A stretch of DNA of 64,000 nucleotides from Glandiceps talaboti (GCF_964340395.1 NC_135549.1:30856832-30920831); one strand, 5' to 3'; counted from the stretch's first letter, positions 12,398 to 50,620 are shown. The notes: generated by a model from the sequence alone, not told the origin. Program-made: numbers and translations.

Positions 12398-15300
12398 CTG
12401 GAATAAGATACAATGAAATTAGTGTTCTGTTCATAATTAATACTGTGAATTTCAACTAAGATCAAGTTTACATGACATTGGACTGGTGACAGTTTTGTTA
12501 GAATTGCAAATTTTTGGCTTTTTCTCATTCTGAGACAACAACATCTAAGATAAGATATAGGTATGATGTGATGGAAAGCTCTCTTACTACACATGTGGAT
12601 TTTTAGAACGGTAACTGAACAGGCAAACTCCAAAAAAAAATTCTATCTGTTAGAAAACTACACTTAAAATAAAACATTTTTTAACATCTTAAAACTTCTT
12701 TCAGTAATTAAACCCAGAATGGGAAATGTAGATTGTGAATTAATATTACTTTCTTCTATAAAATATTGCATTAAAAGATACAATTGCATGTGTGTTACTC
12801 ATTTGTAAGTGCTGAATGTTGAAGTTGTCACATGGTGGCCAAGACATTTTGGTCAAACTACCACTGAGAAATGATGACTTGTGAGCCTTAAGGACAGTTA
12901 CAAGGAATTGAAGAGGAAACTTTGTGGTCAAATACCAGCTACAGGTACTATGAAATATTGAAGAGTCTTAGACAAAAGACATACATGTATAGCTAATACA
13001 AATTATATAGTTAATGACAATTATTTCCTTATACCCGATTAAATTTTTTCTTCTCCAGAATTTTTAAATTTTATACTTTTGTGTCAGACCTCAAAGTGTA
13101 CACATACCTTGGACAGTTCTTGTCTGTTCTTTTGGCACATTCAAAACAGAAAACATGCTTACATGGAATCTATACATAGACGAAAAACAAAAAGAACATC
13201 TAAAGGTGATTACTATGTTAAGGGTAGCACATCCACCATATGTCTAATAATCAAATTCTATGATTGAAATGTAGCTATCTACATGTAAACAGACACCCAT
13301 AACACACACACCCTTCACCCTTATACACAACACATGACATGGTGTAGTTATCTCTGGACAGACACCCATAACACACACCCTTATACACAATATGTGATGG
13401 GGTGTAGTTATCTCTGGACATACACCCATAACGCACACACCCTTATACACAATATGTGACATGATGTAGTTATCTCTGGACAGACACCCATAACACACAC
13501 ACCCTTATACACAATACATGTGACATGGTGTAGTTATCTTTGGACAGACACCCATAACACACACCCTTATACACAATATGTGACATGGTGTAGTTATCTC
13601 TGGACAGACACCCATAACGCACACACCCTTATACACAATATGTGACATGATGTAGTTATCTCTGGACAGACACCCATAACACACACACCCTTATACACAA
13701 TATGTGACATGGTGTAGTTATCTCTGGACAGACACCCATAACACACACACCCTTATACACAATATGTGACATGATGTAGTTATCTCTGGACAGACACCCA
13801 TAACACACACACCCTTATACACAATATGTGACATGATGTAGTTATCTCTGGACAGACACCCATAACGCACACACCCTTATACACAATATGTGACAGGGTG
13901 TAGTAATCTCTGGACAGACACCCATAACGCACACACCCTTATACACAATATGTGACAGGGTGTAGTTATCTCTGGACAGACACCCATAACACACACCCTT
14001 ATACACAATATGTGACAGGGTGTAGTTATCTCTGGACAGACACCCATAACACACACACATCCTTATACACAATATGTGACAGGGTGTAGTTATCTCTGGA
14101 CAGACACCCATAACACACACACATCCTTATACACAATATGTGACAGGGTGTAGTTATCTCTGGACAGACACCCATAACACACACCCTTATACACAATATG
14201 TGACAGGGTGTAGTTATCTCTGGACAGACACCCATAACACACACCCTTATACACAATATGTGACAGGGTGTAGTTATCTCTGGACAGACACCCATAACAC
14301 ACACATCCTTATACACAATATGTGACATGATGTAGTTATCTCTGGACAGACACCCATAACACACACATCCTTATACACAATATGTGACAGGGTTAGCTGA
14401 TATTAGCAATGGAGAAAAAAAAGACTCTCTTCCAATCTTCATTCTGTCAGATATAAATTATCATTACTACCAACAACTGACCTAGACATGTAACTCAATG
14501 TCATATAGCCGATAGATAAAAGTTTATTTGGTATTTACAGAACTGTACATACAGTACATGTACTTTGCCAAGTCATATGACCTTGAGTTTATGATTGTAC
14601 ACAGTGCCCTCTAGTGGCCATGGTATTACAATCCACACCACCTTGACTTACCATCCGTCCATAGATAAGAATGGGCAGTTGACACTTATCACAGCAATGA
14701 ATCATTGGATCAGCTACTTTCTCACCAATTAGATTTGCCTGTAAGACATAATATTATATATGATATATCAGTTTTGAACTGTAAATGAAAACAAACTTTA
14801 ATACCAACCTAGCAGTACTGCTATAATGACACATGTACCATCCTCTAAACTCTACACGGGTCACATACATGTAGTCACTTGTGGATTAACAACAAGATAT
14901 CACATGTCTATAGATTATCTCAGGAGAACAGTCCTGATAATTAATATTAATCCTGATGTTTCAAATCAATATTCTTTAACAGAATACCAATTCAAGATGT
15001 AAGTAGGTTACCACCTGATATTATATCTTTGTCTTATGACATGACAAAACAAAACACCACAAGTCCTAATAACTGGTAAAATACGTGAAAAAAGATCTAA
15101 AAATATATAATATAATATATAATATATAATAATTTATTTATAAAGCGTCAGTATCCACAAAAAATGTGATCAAAGACGCTGAAAGCAATTCATACAATAC
15201 AAATATCACTTAAAAAGCAGTTTTAAAAAGTAAAGTTTTAACATTGGATTTAAAAGCAGATAAGGTAGGTGACTGATGGATGTTGAGTGGGAGATTATTC

Positions 15301-18300
15301 CAGAGAGTGGGGGCAGCAACACTAAAAGCACGATCACCATATGTCTTAGTACGTGATCGAATGGGGCAGAGTTTGAACTGATCAGCTGACCTTAAATTAC
15401 GACGTGGAACGTATAGTTCTATCATGTCAGAAAGATAAATTGGTCCAAGCCTATGAATGGATTTAAAAATAAGAACTAAAATCTTAAAAACAATACGTTC
15501 AGAAACAGGTAACCAATGCAACTGATATAAAATTGGAGTGATGTGAAAGGTGATTTTGGAACGAGTTACAATTCTAGCAGCAATATTTTGAATACGTTGA
15601 ATACGGTTGATTAGGTACTTCGGAAGCCCAAATAAAAGTGAATTACATGAATCTATTCGAGATGTAATGAATGCATGAACTAATTGCTCAGTAGCAGGTT
15701 GAGATAAATATTTGCGGATAAGCGCAATACGACGCAAATGAAAAGTGGCAGAACGGCAGATCTGTCCAATATGCGGCTTCATTGTCAGACAAGAGTCAAG
15801 GATCACTCCAAGGCTCTTGGCCTGACAATGGACGGGAATCAGAGCATCGCCAACACGAATTTCTGTAATCGCTCTAGTGGACAGATCACCCGAAGTAGCA
15901 GAAAAAATAACAAATTCAGTCTTATCATCATTCAAACACAAGAAATTTTCAGACATCCAAGACCTGACATCAGAAATACAAAGTTCAAGATTAGAAACCA
16001 TTCTAGCTTCATTATCTACAGTACAAGACATATAAAGTGAAGAGTCATCTGCATAAAAACTATAGAGACATCCATGACTTGAAACTAATTCACCTAATGG
16101 AGAAGTGTACATATTAAAAAGTATAGGTCCTAGAACCGATCCCTGTGGTACCCCAGTGTCAAGCGGATAGAATGGTGACTGGGTGGAATTCACAAGTACA
16201 CACTGACTGCGATTGGAGAGGTAGGACTGAAACCACATGAGGACACTATCTGAAAGACCAAAACGGTCTCTTAAGCGATTCAGTAAAATAGAATGGTTCA
16301 CAGTGTCAAAATGCTGCGGAAAGATCAAGCAATACCAAGAAGACGTCCCTTTTCTCATCAAGAGAGAGCAAGATGTCATTTGTTACTTTAAGGAGAGCAG
16401 TCTCTGTACTATGTCCTGGTTTGTACGCAGATTGCAATGGCTCGTCCAGTGAATAGTTAACAATGTGTTAGTCAGCCTCCTGGCAACAATACGTTCTAAA
16501 GTCTTCGACAAAAACGGCAAGTTAGATACAGGGCGGTAATTTTTAAGAACTTCTTGATCAAGAGATGGCTTTTTAATGAGAGGTTTAACGACGGCTTCCT
16601 TAAAATGAGCGGGTACTACACCATACCGTAGAGAATTATTGAAGATTTCGGTAATGTGCGGTAACAATACTTGTATAATGGCAGGGTGTTTGAAAATCTT
16701 GGTTGGAATCGGGTCAAGGCAGCAAGTAGATGAAGGCGATGTACGAATGACCTTGTCAATTTCATCATCAGTAGTAGGTTTAAAAGCATCTAGGCGACAA
16801 TCGGGTTTCAATTCAGCAACAGGTTGTGAATAGTGGTGATTAGAATTTCCAGGTACAGTGCCCAGGTTCAAGGTTAGAGACTTGACACGATTTAAAAAAT
16901 CATGCGCACAAAAATTTAATATAATGTATAATATTCAATTATTTTAATACCAAAGCCTATATTCGTCAGTTTGTTCAGATAAGGGCACATCTACATGTAA
17001 ACTATTCTAAAGAGAGGATATACAATGACAATGTCTTTCCATGTGTTGCTGCACAGCTCTGAATTCACAATCACTACACATCTTTCCATGTGTTGCTGCA
17101 CAGCTCTGAATTCACAATCACTACATATTCATGTACTAGGCATTTTCTGAATCATGCTGAATGTGAAGATATCTTTATTTGAGGAAACTTTTGAATCATT
17201 ACACATCAGTGAACAGAATATTTGGAGTTGTTCTAGTTAAATAATAACACATGCCAGAGAGGGCAGTATCACAATTCAGTGTTTGTCTGAGGGTTGGCTC
17301 TCTCAACGAAATTTTGATGACATTTTGATGATAGCTTGCATCTGATAATGTGGGGGTAGACACTTGAATGGAGTATCTATGTATTACACTTTTAGAGTTA
17401 TGTATAAATAATGATTTTTAACTACAAATACAGCTGCCATTCAGTAAAGTGATATGAGCATCAAAAATAATACAGTTCTTTTGTTCAATATTTGTAAACA
17501 TGATTTAAAAGAAATTAACAATATGTAAATAATTCAATGTGTCTGTGATTAGCAGGATTTGGCTTGATTTTGATAATTGACCCTGACGGTCATGTTCAAG
17601 GTCAAAGGTCAAGATCTCAAAAGATAGTGTGCATCAGATAATATGGGGGTAGTCACTTGAGTGGAGTGTCTTTGTATTACAGTTTTTGAGCTTTGCAAAA
17701 AAAATTGAAGTGCATATGTCCCATATGATATGTCACCTTTGTGTCAGGTTTGAAAGAAATCTGATATTGCATGTCTGATGAGAAATGACGTATTACAGAC
17801 AGACGGATGGACAGAACCCATTGCAATAAGCCCCCCCCCCCCAAAAAAAAAAAAAAAAAAAAAAAAAAACTATTGGCAGGTAATAAGTATCACTTGTGGA
17901 TATTATTCCAATGATGTATATCTAATTTAGACAAATGATCAAACAAAATTCATCAGAAGTAACTCCAAGTTTATTATTGCAGCTTCTATCTATAGTCTTT
18001 TGTTAGCAAATTTTCTGAACTGGAGTACATACAATGGTTTTGAATTCATCTACTGGTATGACAAGTTTCTAGACAATACGTGTTAATTATTAGTCCATCT
18101 TCAAAAAAAAAATTGATCAAACTTGACTCTTTTGTTTTATGAAGTGGTGTAAATTGGCTGTGCCATAGTGTTTACATGTTAATGTAGGGAAAAAAGTGAA
18201 TGTTGGACTCTTCCTCAGTAGTTTTGTGCAACGTAGTGAATGTTGGACTCTTGCTCAGTAGTTTTGTGTAACGTAGTGAATGTAACTATCAACTTGAATC

Positions 18301-21300
18301 AATGGGATTATTTTTGCTCAATGTTATTTTCGCACAAGTAACTGTGCACAAATCTCATGGATAGTGAAAACCAATCACCAGTTATACAGTAATTCATACT
18401 TTCTTTCAGTGTGATTATCCTAGTGAGCAGTAATATTGAAGAAGGTAAGTAAAACATGTAGTCTATAGACCACAATGGCTGTTGGAGATAACAGAGTTTT
18501 TAAAGCTAAACAAAAAGATAAAGACAACTCACATTAAAGTTCCACTGTAGCTGTTTATTTTGATGTTGTGGGAAAACTGGTCCAACATTGTCACCTCCAT
18601 CTTGATCTGTAGTATCCTCTACCACGTCTACAGTAATAAAGGTCAAAGGTCAATTCTGGGTGCATGCACCATAACTCTCACTAGTAATACTACATTTTTG
18701 TCTGTTATATTTTCAAGTTACTAGTGTACCAATTCATTTTGTTTGTAGACACAGCAGACCAAATTGACAGTCTAAGTTGTTGGTACAAAATAGATTGCAT
18801 ATGTTTATGATAACATTTACAAAATCATTAGATTCATACCAATAAAATCATCTTCAAACCTACATTTCAACATTTAAATTCAGCTCACATAAATTTCCTT
18901 TGCCATTCACATTCAAAAGTCAAAACAATAAATTAAGTATTCAATTTTTCACCAATTGCTAACATTTTCAATACCTTCATCCAAATTGGATTTCCTTCTT
19001 GCTGAAGTCCTTCTCGGTCTGGTCACTTTGCCTCTTCCTTTGCCACGACCACGTCCCTTTGGTTTCAACTTGAGAGGGATGTTTTTCCTAACAGCTGGAG
19101 ATCCAGAACTGTCGTTGGTCTCCGCATCAAGTTCAAATGAATCTGTTTAAATCAAAATGTACAGAAAAGAGATCAATTATATATCTCGTATTATACAAAA
19201 TCTGTTTATGAACAAGACGAACCAAACATAGGAACAATACAATACAATAGCTTCATGTGAGAGCTAGTCCATCCCAAGCTTGTGACTAAAATTATGTATT
19301 CATTTATGAAAGACTTGTTTGTGTGCGTGTGTGTGTGTGTGGGGGGGGGGGGGGGGCGCATGCTAATTCTAGTCTGTATTTATAGAAGGCTTTTCATGGA
19401 ATGCAAAGGTTGCACATTTTCCTGATATTCTCAATTTGTTTGCTTAATTTAAAAAAAAATACAGTAAATTCAACAAGTAACAAACATCACAATTATTTCT
19501 TGTATCTCTAATGTGTAGCCAATTCTCTTCACAACATGGTGTTTCTCTCTCCTCTCGCAATGCTTGCCCCATCCATTTCTGGTACGATGCATGTGGGTGT
19601 CATTGAGAAAAATATTGCTGCTCCTGAGAACTCTGTCAGTGCTTCGTAAAAGGTCACATTTTGACTCACAGCAAGTACATAAAGTCTACTTGAGTTTCCA
19701 GACACACACACACAACAAATCATATAACCCTTGTCACATTTTGTTATATAAATTCTTTAAATGCCACATTTGTAGTGTTTCGAATCTTGTTGCTAAGTTA
19801 CTAAGCTCACTTGATATCCATGAAACTATATCCAAAACTTGACTTGAATATTTTACTGTATTTGTACAAGATATGACTTCAAACATGAGTGTACACGTTC
19901 CAAAACACCCTGCTTGGTGTGTACAGGTTCCAAAACACCCTGCATGGTGTGTACAGGTTCCATAACACCCTGCTTGGTGTGTACACGTTCCAAAACACCC
20001 TGCTTGGTGTGTACACGTTCCATAACACCCTGCTTGGTGTGTACAGGTTCCATAACACCCTGCATGGTGTGTACAGGTTCCATAATACCCTGCATGGTGT
20101 GTACAGGTTCCATAATACCCTGCTTGGTGTGTACACGTTCAAAAACACCCTGCTTGGTGTGTACACGTTCCATAACACCCTGCTTGGTGTGTACATGTTC
20201 CATAACACCCTGCTTGGTGTATACAGGTTCCATAACACCCTGCTTTGTGTGTACAGGTTCCATAACACCCTGCTTGGTGTGTACACGTTCCAAAACACCC
20301 TGCTTGGTGTGTACACGTTCCAAAACACCATGCTTGGTGTGTACACGTTCCAAAACACCCTGCTTGGTGTGTACAGGTTCCAAAACACCCTGCTTGGTGT
20401 GTACACGTTCCAAAACACCCTGCTTGGTGTGTACAGGTTCCATAACACCCTGCTTGGTGTGTACACGTTCCAAAACACCATGCTTGGTGTGTACACGTTC
20501 CAAAACACCATGCTTGGTGTGTACAGGTTCCAAAACACCCTGCTTGGTGTGTACACGTTCCAAAACACCCTGCTTGGTGTGTACAGGTTCCAAAACACCA
20601 TGCTTGGTGTGTACAGGTTCCAAAACACCCTGCTTGGTGTGTACAGGTTCCATAATACCCTGCATGGTGTGTACAGGTTCCATAATACCCTGCATGGTGT
20701 GTACAGGTTCCAAAACACCCTGCTTGGTGTGTACATGTACCAAAACACCATGCTTGGTGTGTACAGGTTCCAAAACACCATGCTTGGTGTGTACAGGTTC
20801 CAAAACACCATGCTTGGTGTGTACAAGTTCCATAACACCCTGCTTGGTGTGTACACGTTCCATAACACCCTGCTTGGTGTGTACAGGTTCCATAACACCC
20901 TGCTTGGTGTGTACAGGTTCCATAACACCCTGCTTGGTGTGTACAGGTTCCATAACACCCTGCTTGGTGTGTACAGGTTCCATAACACCCTGCTTGGTGT
21001 GTACAGGTTCCATAATACCCTGCATGGTGTGTACAGGTTCCAAAACACCCTGCTTGGTGTGTACAGGTTCCAAAACACCCTGCTTGGTGTGTACATGTAC
21101 CAAAACACCATGCTTGGTGTGTACAGGTTCCAAAACACCATGCTTGGTGTGTACAGGTTCCATAACACCCTGCTTGGTGTGTACACGTTCCATAACACCC
21201 TGCTTGGTGTGTACAGGTTCCATAACACCCTGCTTGGTGTGTACAGGTTCCATAATACCCTGCTTGGTGTGTACACGTTCAAAAACACCATGCTTGGTGT

Positions 21301-23773
21301 GTACACGTTCCATAACACCCTGCTTGGTGTATACAGGTTCCATAACTCCCTGCTTGGTGTGTACACGTTCCAAAACACCATGCTTTATATATGATGTCAA
21401 CTATGATGAAAACTAAGTGCTAGCAGTCACACCACTATGATCGATGTAATGTAAAAACATGATTGTAAACAAATACTACCAGAAACCCAGCACCACAACT
21501 CACATTAGAAGCAATTTTTTTAAAAACTTATCAACATCTCAGAAAGATACACAAAAGTTGTTATCATTGAAGGAGTGAAAATTTTCTGCCAAAATTTGGT
21601 TAGAAGTGTGAGAATGAAGTTCAGCAATTACACTGATGCCAGACCACCCACCCCATTAGGAACGAAGTTCACTTATTGAACTTCTGTGACATTGTGTGAT
21701 CCTTCCTTAGATGAATGGAATGTTTATGATATTGAAAAATATATGTAGCGAGACAGTTGTATGTCCAGCGATGCAATAGAGTATTCAATACTTGTATTGC
21801 ATAATGGTCTATCACTCGGCTGCACCTTCAGAGCTATGCATGCTATGGTTGCTTTTAAAGTTAGCAGCATTGCCTGAAGGTCTAACAACTAGATTTGTAG
21901 ACTAATGCTTTGGCTGAAAGATATCACAACTTGGGATTCCATCATCACTAGAACAGACTGACTTTGAGATTATACAAAAATACAATGTGTGTATTTCCAT
22001 CATCAAGGCATTCTACACTTTGTACCTCAGAGCACTGAAGAATTTTAGTGGTCTGAGTTTATACCATGCCAAAGCAAAGTTACACAAATTTGAATAGAAA
22101 GGTGTCAGATGTATTTTCTGGTCTTTCTACACTATGAGGACACATGGTTGTGCAGTACTTAGACAGTATAATACTACATACATGTACATGTAACTCAACG
22201 CATCAACATTTCAAATCATTGTAATAATCTTCCATAAATTAAGCTTGTGCACATATAATTATTATCATTTTCAAACATTCTCCTCATTTAGCTAGAAAAT
22301 ACTTGTGATGTAGCGGGTTTTGCAACTATTCGTCTTTGATTCATAGTGACAAGGCCCCTTATCACACTCATATTTTCCAACTGAACAAAGATTAGGGAAT
22401 ACCATATAATTATTCATGGTGTGTTAAAATACTACTATATACTGGATACTATGAATAACATAATCCACTATGGTAACTTCATTACTCTCAAAGGCTGTCT
22501 ACTTTGTTGATGCCCTCCTCCCCTTCCTCCCTCTCCCCCATATCTTTTATACAATGTTGTATCTTTCAGGGTACTCCGTTACATCATGGAAGTATAAATC
22601 AAACCCAAAACGGCTACTCTGCATATAATATAACAATAACAATGCCTTGACACAAATGAGCAAACAGTGCACTTTGTGTAAATAATGATCCCATTTACAT
22701 AAACACATGTTTATACAGTTTGATATTAGCTAACATGAGTTTAGCAGTCCTGATCAAAGATGTCATTCCAACATATATTTTTGTATGAATTTGTCTTAGA
22801 CTCTACTATGAAAAATATTCATGTCTGGTGACAAAATTTGTCAATCATTTACAACAGTTTTAGTACATACATGACAGTTGTATCTGATACAGCAAGTAGC
22901 ATAGATACACAAATGTCATTTACAGCTATCACATACATCTAGTATGATCTACATGGATGACTACTCTAAGGCTTGTTTGAACCTGCCATGAGGACTTGTC
23001 AAATGACTTGATAACTGGAGTATGATAACTAACTGGTGCTGGCATGCTCATTGTTCATTGCCTCAAATACTATATTTCTCCCTCCCTAACAGGTCTAAGA
23101 TATTGAAACGCTAAGACGATATGACGTTGACAATGGAGCCAAAATGTATTTAGTAACATGAACATCAATTCACATATATTCTATACAAGTTCAGTTGATT
23201 ATTGCAATAATACGACGAAACAGATTATAATATTATGTATACATCAATCATCATTGAAGCATGATTCAAAGTATGCTAGAATCAGTTGGGGTTGCATCAA
23301 TATCACAACATTAAAGGTGTGAAGGTGTAGAAAGGTACAACAGTTTATCACTTCCTGGTACATATACAATATCCCATGTGACCTACAATAGTGAGATTTC
23401 ACCCTGAACCCTACAAGCAGACACTTGTTATCCAAAATTACACTGACCTCGAAAACGTGCGATTCATTAAGTAGAACACTAACTTTTGTAACAAGTTATT
23501 TAACTTCAAAAATATATTAATTGATAGTCGTAAATGTTATGAAAGTTACATCGTATATTCGTACCGCGAATCTGAGCGTGTGCATGCAGACGCTGTGCAC
23601 GTGTTTCCTCACGAATGTACACGTAACGCACAAATGTAAATAATGCAATGCAATCGGATGGGTTTCAGAGTTTCATTAAACAAATATGAGCAACATCAAT
23701 ACTCGACAGACGATTATATTCCCTGTTTTATATAGAAGTGGACGTTCTCCACATACCCACCTTCGTCCGCCAT
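11446..23773 (-). CDS. CBLL1: E3 ubiquitin-protein ligase Hakai (CBLL1), complete, 6 exons
   Basis: Exons in transcription order: 23773-23761, 19142-18975, 18627-18533, 14738-14652, 13169-13108, 12397-11446. All borders are GT-AG and the phases sum to 459 codons including TAG. The order is a basic [10 protein letters not shown] region, [14 protein letters not shown], a RING finger, the HYB-type zinc finger ending [16 protein letters not shown], then a proline-rich tail ending SRPYYQ. The vertebrate Hakai sequence I recall has closely matching RING, HYB and C-terminal ends. In the family, Hakai ubiquitinates tyrosine-phosphorylated targets such as E-cadherin and is also a component of the m6A methyltransferase complex. 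The start lies in AGAAATGGCGG, head-to-head with USP19. An in-frame, intron-like 18-nt stretch lies at 12309-12326 (see findings). Confidence 0.95.
13108..14738 (-). CDS. CBLL1: Hakai exons 4-5: RING finger
   Basis: Exon 4 (14738-14652, 29 codons) and exon 5 (13169-13108, 62 bp) supply the RING: C108-x2-C111 in exon 4, then C124, H126, C129, C132 and C140 in exon 5. The last cysteine (C143) lies at the start of exon 6. All eight zinc ligands are present, so an active E3 is expected. The intron between these exons is filled by the 59-bp minisatellite. Confidence 0.93.
13289..14394. repeat. About 59-bp minisatellite in Hakai intron 4
   Basis: About 18-19 tandem copies of a unit containing GACACCCATAACACACACAC, CTTATACACAATATGTGACA and GTAGTTATCTCTGGACA. 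The length varies by the number of 'ac' steps and the central base differs (ATGGTG, ATGATG, AGGGTG). It fills most of the 1.48-kb intron. The minus-strand open frames here are repeat artefacts. Confidence 0.93.
14601..14620 (-). promoter_or_regulatory. CTCF-like motif
   Basis: On the minus strand the site reads GGCCACTAGAGGGCACTG, close to the conserved animal CTCF core (CCASYAGRKGGC). It lies in Hakai intron 4, next to exon 4. The match is by eye only. Confidence 0.35.
15105..16912 (-). mobile_element. 5'-truncated CR1/L2-type LINE in Hakai intron 3
   Basis: Minus-strand reverse transcriptase pieces: the linker after the missing endonuclease (DFLNRVKSL), then RT motifs including [46 protein letters not shown] and the catalytic FYADD. 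The C-terminal end is [18 protein letters not shown]. Two single-base frame changes are visible, near 16455 and near 16310 (an extra T after LSAAF), so it cannot make a whole RT. The 3' end carries a hairpin (AGCGTC...GACGCT) and a TATAAATAAATTATTATA-type tail, usual for CR1/L2 relatives. No clear target duplication. Same orientation as Hakai. Confidence 0.88.
17276..17880. repeat. Two related dispersed-repeat pieces ending in poly-A
   Basis: Two similar segments (about 17290-17420 and 17590-17720) share 'gcatc(t/a)gataatgtgggggta', 'acttga(a/g)tggagt' and 'tgtattaca'. The second continues to an 'acagacagacggatggacag' stretch and ends in C14 and A-rich tails at about 17826-17869, like a retroposed SINE-type element. 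Just upstream, 17034-17127 is a separate 47-bp direct duplication. Confidence 0.45.
19886..21385. repeat. 30-bp minisatellite, about 50 exact-length copies, Hakai intron 1
   Basis: About 50 head-to-tail units of exactly 30 bp, each with GTACA(G/C)GTTCC, A(A/T)AACACCC and TGC(T/A)TGGTGT. No length changes are visible over 1.5 kb. Variants recur in blocks: a GTACATGTACC unit at 20731 recurs at 21091, and the block around 20101-20220 resembles 21241-21330, so larger blocks were copied too. Within each unit ACACC and GGTGT can pair as a small hairpin. Because 30 is a multiple of three, about 500-codon frames are open on both strands; these are not genes. Confidence 0.95.
22255..22418. mobile_element. 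Foldback MITE-like repeat, copy 2
   Basis: Shares with the copies near 9.3 kb and 33.4 kb the order 'cattcagct.gaaaatac', 'gtgacaaggccccttat' and 'tattttccaactgaacaaag', flanked by AT-rich inverted ends (ataattat). Lies in Hakai intron 1. Confidence 0.5.
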
Positions 23774-24055
23774 TTCTGATTCGTCCCATTCTGTAACGAT
23801 CGATCCGATTGGGCGCCTTTTGTAGTGTCATCGCTGATTGGATATCAAAAGAAGAAATATGGCGACGACCATGACTTCGAAGTGGTGACCATGCGAACGA
23901 TTGTCTCGTTAAATTGGCTAAAATTTGGTCCTAGTGAACAATTTCAGATCTAATCTACAAGAGGGTCGACTCTTAGATTCAAAATAATCCCGGGAAGCAG
24001 AAAACGCCGACGTCCGGTGTTCCTCGCCCGACCATTTGACGGCAAAGCAAACATC
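23774..24055. promoter_or_regulatory. Bidirectional promoter between Hakai and USP19
   Basis: Only 282 bp separate the two start codons. The interval holds two inverted CCAAT boxes (ATTGG at 23808-23812 and 23837-23841) and a YY1-like AAATATGGCG (ATGGCG at 23859-23864); a second ATGGCGG covers the Hakai start. On the plus strand two short upstream ORFs occur, 23859-23888 and 23891-23953, which could lower USP19 translation if transcription starts before them. No TATA box was seen. CCAAT plus YY1 without TATA is usual for housekeeping divergent promoters. Confidence 0.7.
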
Positions 24056-48481
<24,426 letters not shown>

Positions 48482-48700
48482 ATCAGGGTATATATGGACA
48501 ATATTGACTAGATCAGGGTGTATATTATATGACTGTGTAAACGTAAGGGAGATATTGCTGTTGTCAATGTGTGTGTAACTTCTTTATTGACCTGCTGGAT
48601 ATATGATATCCCATGACATTCATGATATAATAAATGTAAAAGATTTGAAGAAAATGTTAATTTTTGTTGATTTGTTGGTGGGTGTAATAAATACATATTA
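48482..48700 (+). terminator. USP19: USP19 3' UTR start and poly(A) signals
   Basis: AATAAA occurs at 48629-48634 and 48686-48691, about 150 and 205 bases after the stop; further AATAAA motifs lie near 49443 and 50080. A GT-rich stretch (TTGTTGATTTGTTGGTGGG) follows the first. Confidence 0.55.
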
Positions 48701-48705
48701 TTGAC

Positions 48706-49360
48706 TTAGGGGATACACTGACCCCTAATGATATAATGAACTTGTCCAAGAAAGGAGTGAAAGAATCACACAAGTTCTTAGAAATATGCTACATTTAGGA
48801 AACAAATTGACATAATGATTTTGAGCTTGCAGGTATACCACACTTTTGAATCTCAGGGGTATAATACTTTTGACCAGGGGGATACATAAAACTTGTGAAC
48901 CTCAGGGGTATAATGGACATATTTGACCTACATGATACACTATTATTATGAACCTTAAAGGTATAATGATTTTGGCCCCGGGGATACTCTTATGCACTGT
49001 AGGATATAATGAACATATTTGACTTGATGGATACACTACTTTTGTGAATCACAGGAGTGTAATGGACTCATTTGACCTGGGGGGAGATTACACTTAGTCT
49101 ACTCTTTTGAACCAAGATGTATAATTGACATATTTGACCCAAGGGATACACTATGTTTGTTTGTGAACCACAGAGGTTTTTAATGGATATATATTCGACC
49201 TTGGGGATACATTAGCTATATTTATCATTGAGGTAATGTACCCAGCATGAAAGAATATATCATATCCATAGATCTTTGAAAGTGGTTTAATAAATCCTAT
49301 TGACCCATGGGATACATCATGCATGTCAACCATTGATTTGGTTATCATTGAATTATGTTA
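48706..49360. repeat. Degenerate about 65-70-bp tandem repeat after USP19
   Basis: Eight to nine diverged units built from 'ggggatacacta', 'tttgtgaacc', 'caggggtataatgga' and 'catatttgacc'. Old and strongly decayed. Could lie in a long USP19 3' UTR. Confidence 0.7.
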
Positions 49361-49379
49361 GGCTTGTTAACCCCTCCCC

Positions 49380-50582
49380 TCCCCTCCTTACCCCTGACAT
49401 TGATTAATCTGTTATTGTCTATCAATCTATTTGTTAAAAGTGAAATAAATGAAAACACATTATACAAAGCTAACATTTGTACTAAGAAGACTGTAAAGTT
49501 GTTTGTGGTAGGAGTAATTTAAATATTTTGCGTGCAGGTAAAATGTTAAAGAAGGTGACTCAGTCATTGAAATGTGTGTATTGTGAAATGTTGCATGTTT
49601 TCACCCAGTACCAGTTAATTGTATGTATGGTACCTAGATGGGTAAATGTCAGAGTTCAAATGTCAGAGTTCAAATTTAGCAATTTTATGAACTAATAGTT
49701 GTTGGTCTTCATCGTTGTTTATTTGTTCCACTTACTGGTTGGTTGTTGTGAACTAAAAACTTGGGTTTTGTGTTCAACTATTTACAGATTTTGATATGAT
49801 GTATACAGGTGTTTGGTTTGAAACTTGCAGTTCATTGATGACATGAACAGTACTTTGCAATGTGTAAATGTATGTAATGTGTCTGTGATCATAGTTTATG
49901 AGTTCCTCCCTAGCCAGTGTCTGGATCTCTGTACTCAAAACAGACAAGCCCTATATTGACATGGTCAAGTTTAGTATTTTTGCTGAGATTTTGGAATCCT
50001 TGTATCAGAGTCGGGGAATGAGGTTACACTTGTGTAGAATTCCATAACATGTACCCTAAGGTTACTGTTGAATTTCAGTAAAATAAAACAAGGGGGCTGG
50101 GCTTTGTGTGTGTGTGTGTGTGTGTGTGTGGGGGGGGGGGTCTAGTCAAACTTCACTTTCCATACATAGTATTACAATATATTGGTGGTAAAATACCTGG
50201 GGAAACTCAGGTAGATTTTACCTGCTTACTGCCCTTACAGGTGATTCTAAATACCCCATACTAAAAACTTAAAAAATGTCCTTTATATGTCTCTTAACCC
50301 ATAAATGCAAAGCTAACTATTCAACATTGCATGATAAGTGAGAAAAAGAGAGTCAAAACAAGTGATCGATGGCTGACCTGAGCAGACACGTACTTATGGT
50401 AATTCTGCCATAAGTATTGTTGTCCCATGTGGGGCTTTATGACATCACAGAGTTCATATTATGCCACATAAACCCATTGTGTATCAACATTACAATGGTA
50501 AATATCAGTATTTAGAATCCCCTTCAATCTAACCAAAGAGGACATCCAAGCTATTTGTCAAGGTCTCATCTTTGTTGTTATT

Positions 50583-50620
<38 letters not shown>

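Noticed and set aside
13244-14364. Minus-strand frames with CYGCLSRDN repeats
   Set aside because: Produced by the 59-bp minisatellite in Hakai intron 4.
15105-16912. Target-site duplication for the LINE
   Set aside because: The flanks are AT-rich and only loosely alike; no convincing duplication could be fixed.
19853-21416. About 500-codon open frames on both strands
   Set aside because: They lie entirely in the 30-bp minisatellite, whose length is a multiple of three, within Hakai intron 1. Mirror frames are open on the other strand and no splice or family support exists.
24017-24055. Upstream GTG start for USP19
   Set aside because: A non-ATG codon; the ATG at 24056 has a good context (ATCATGGCG) and suits the orthologue's N-terminus.
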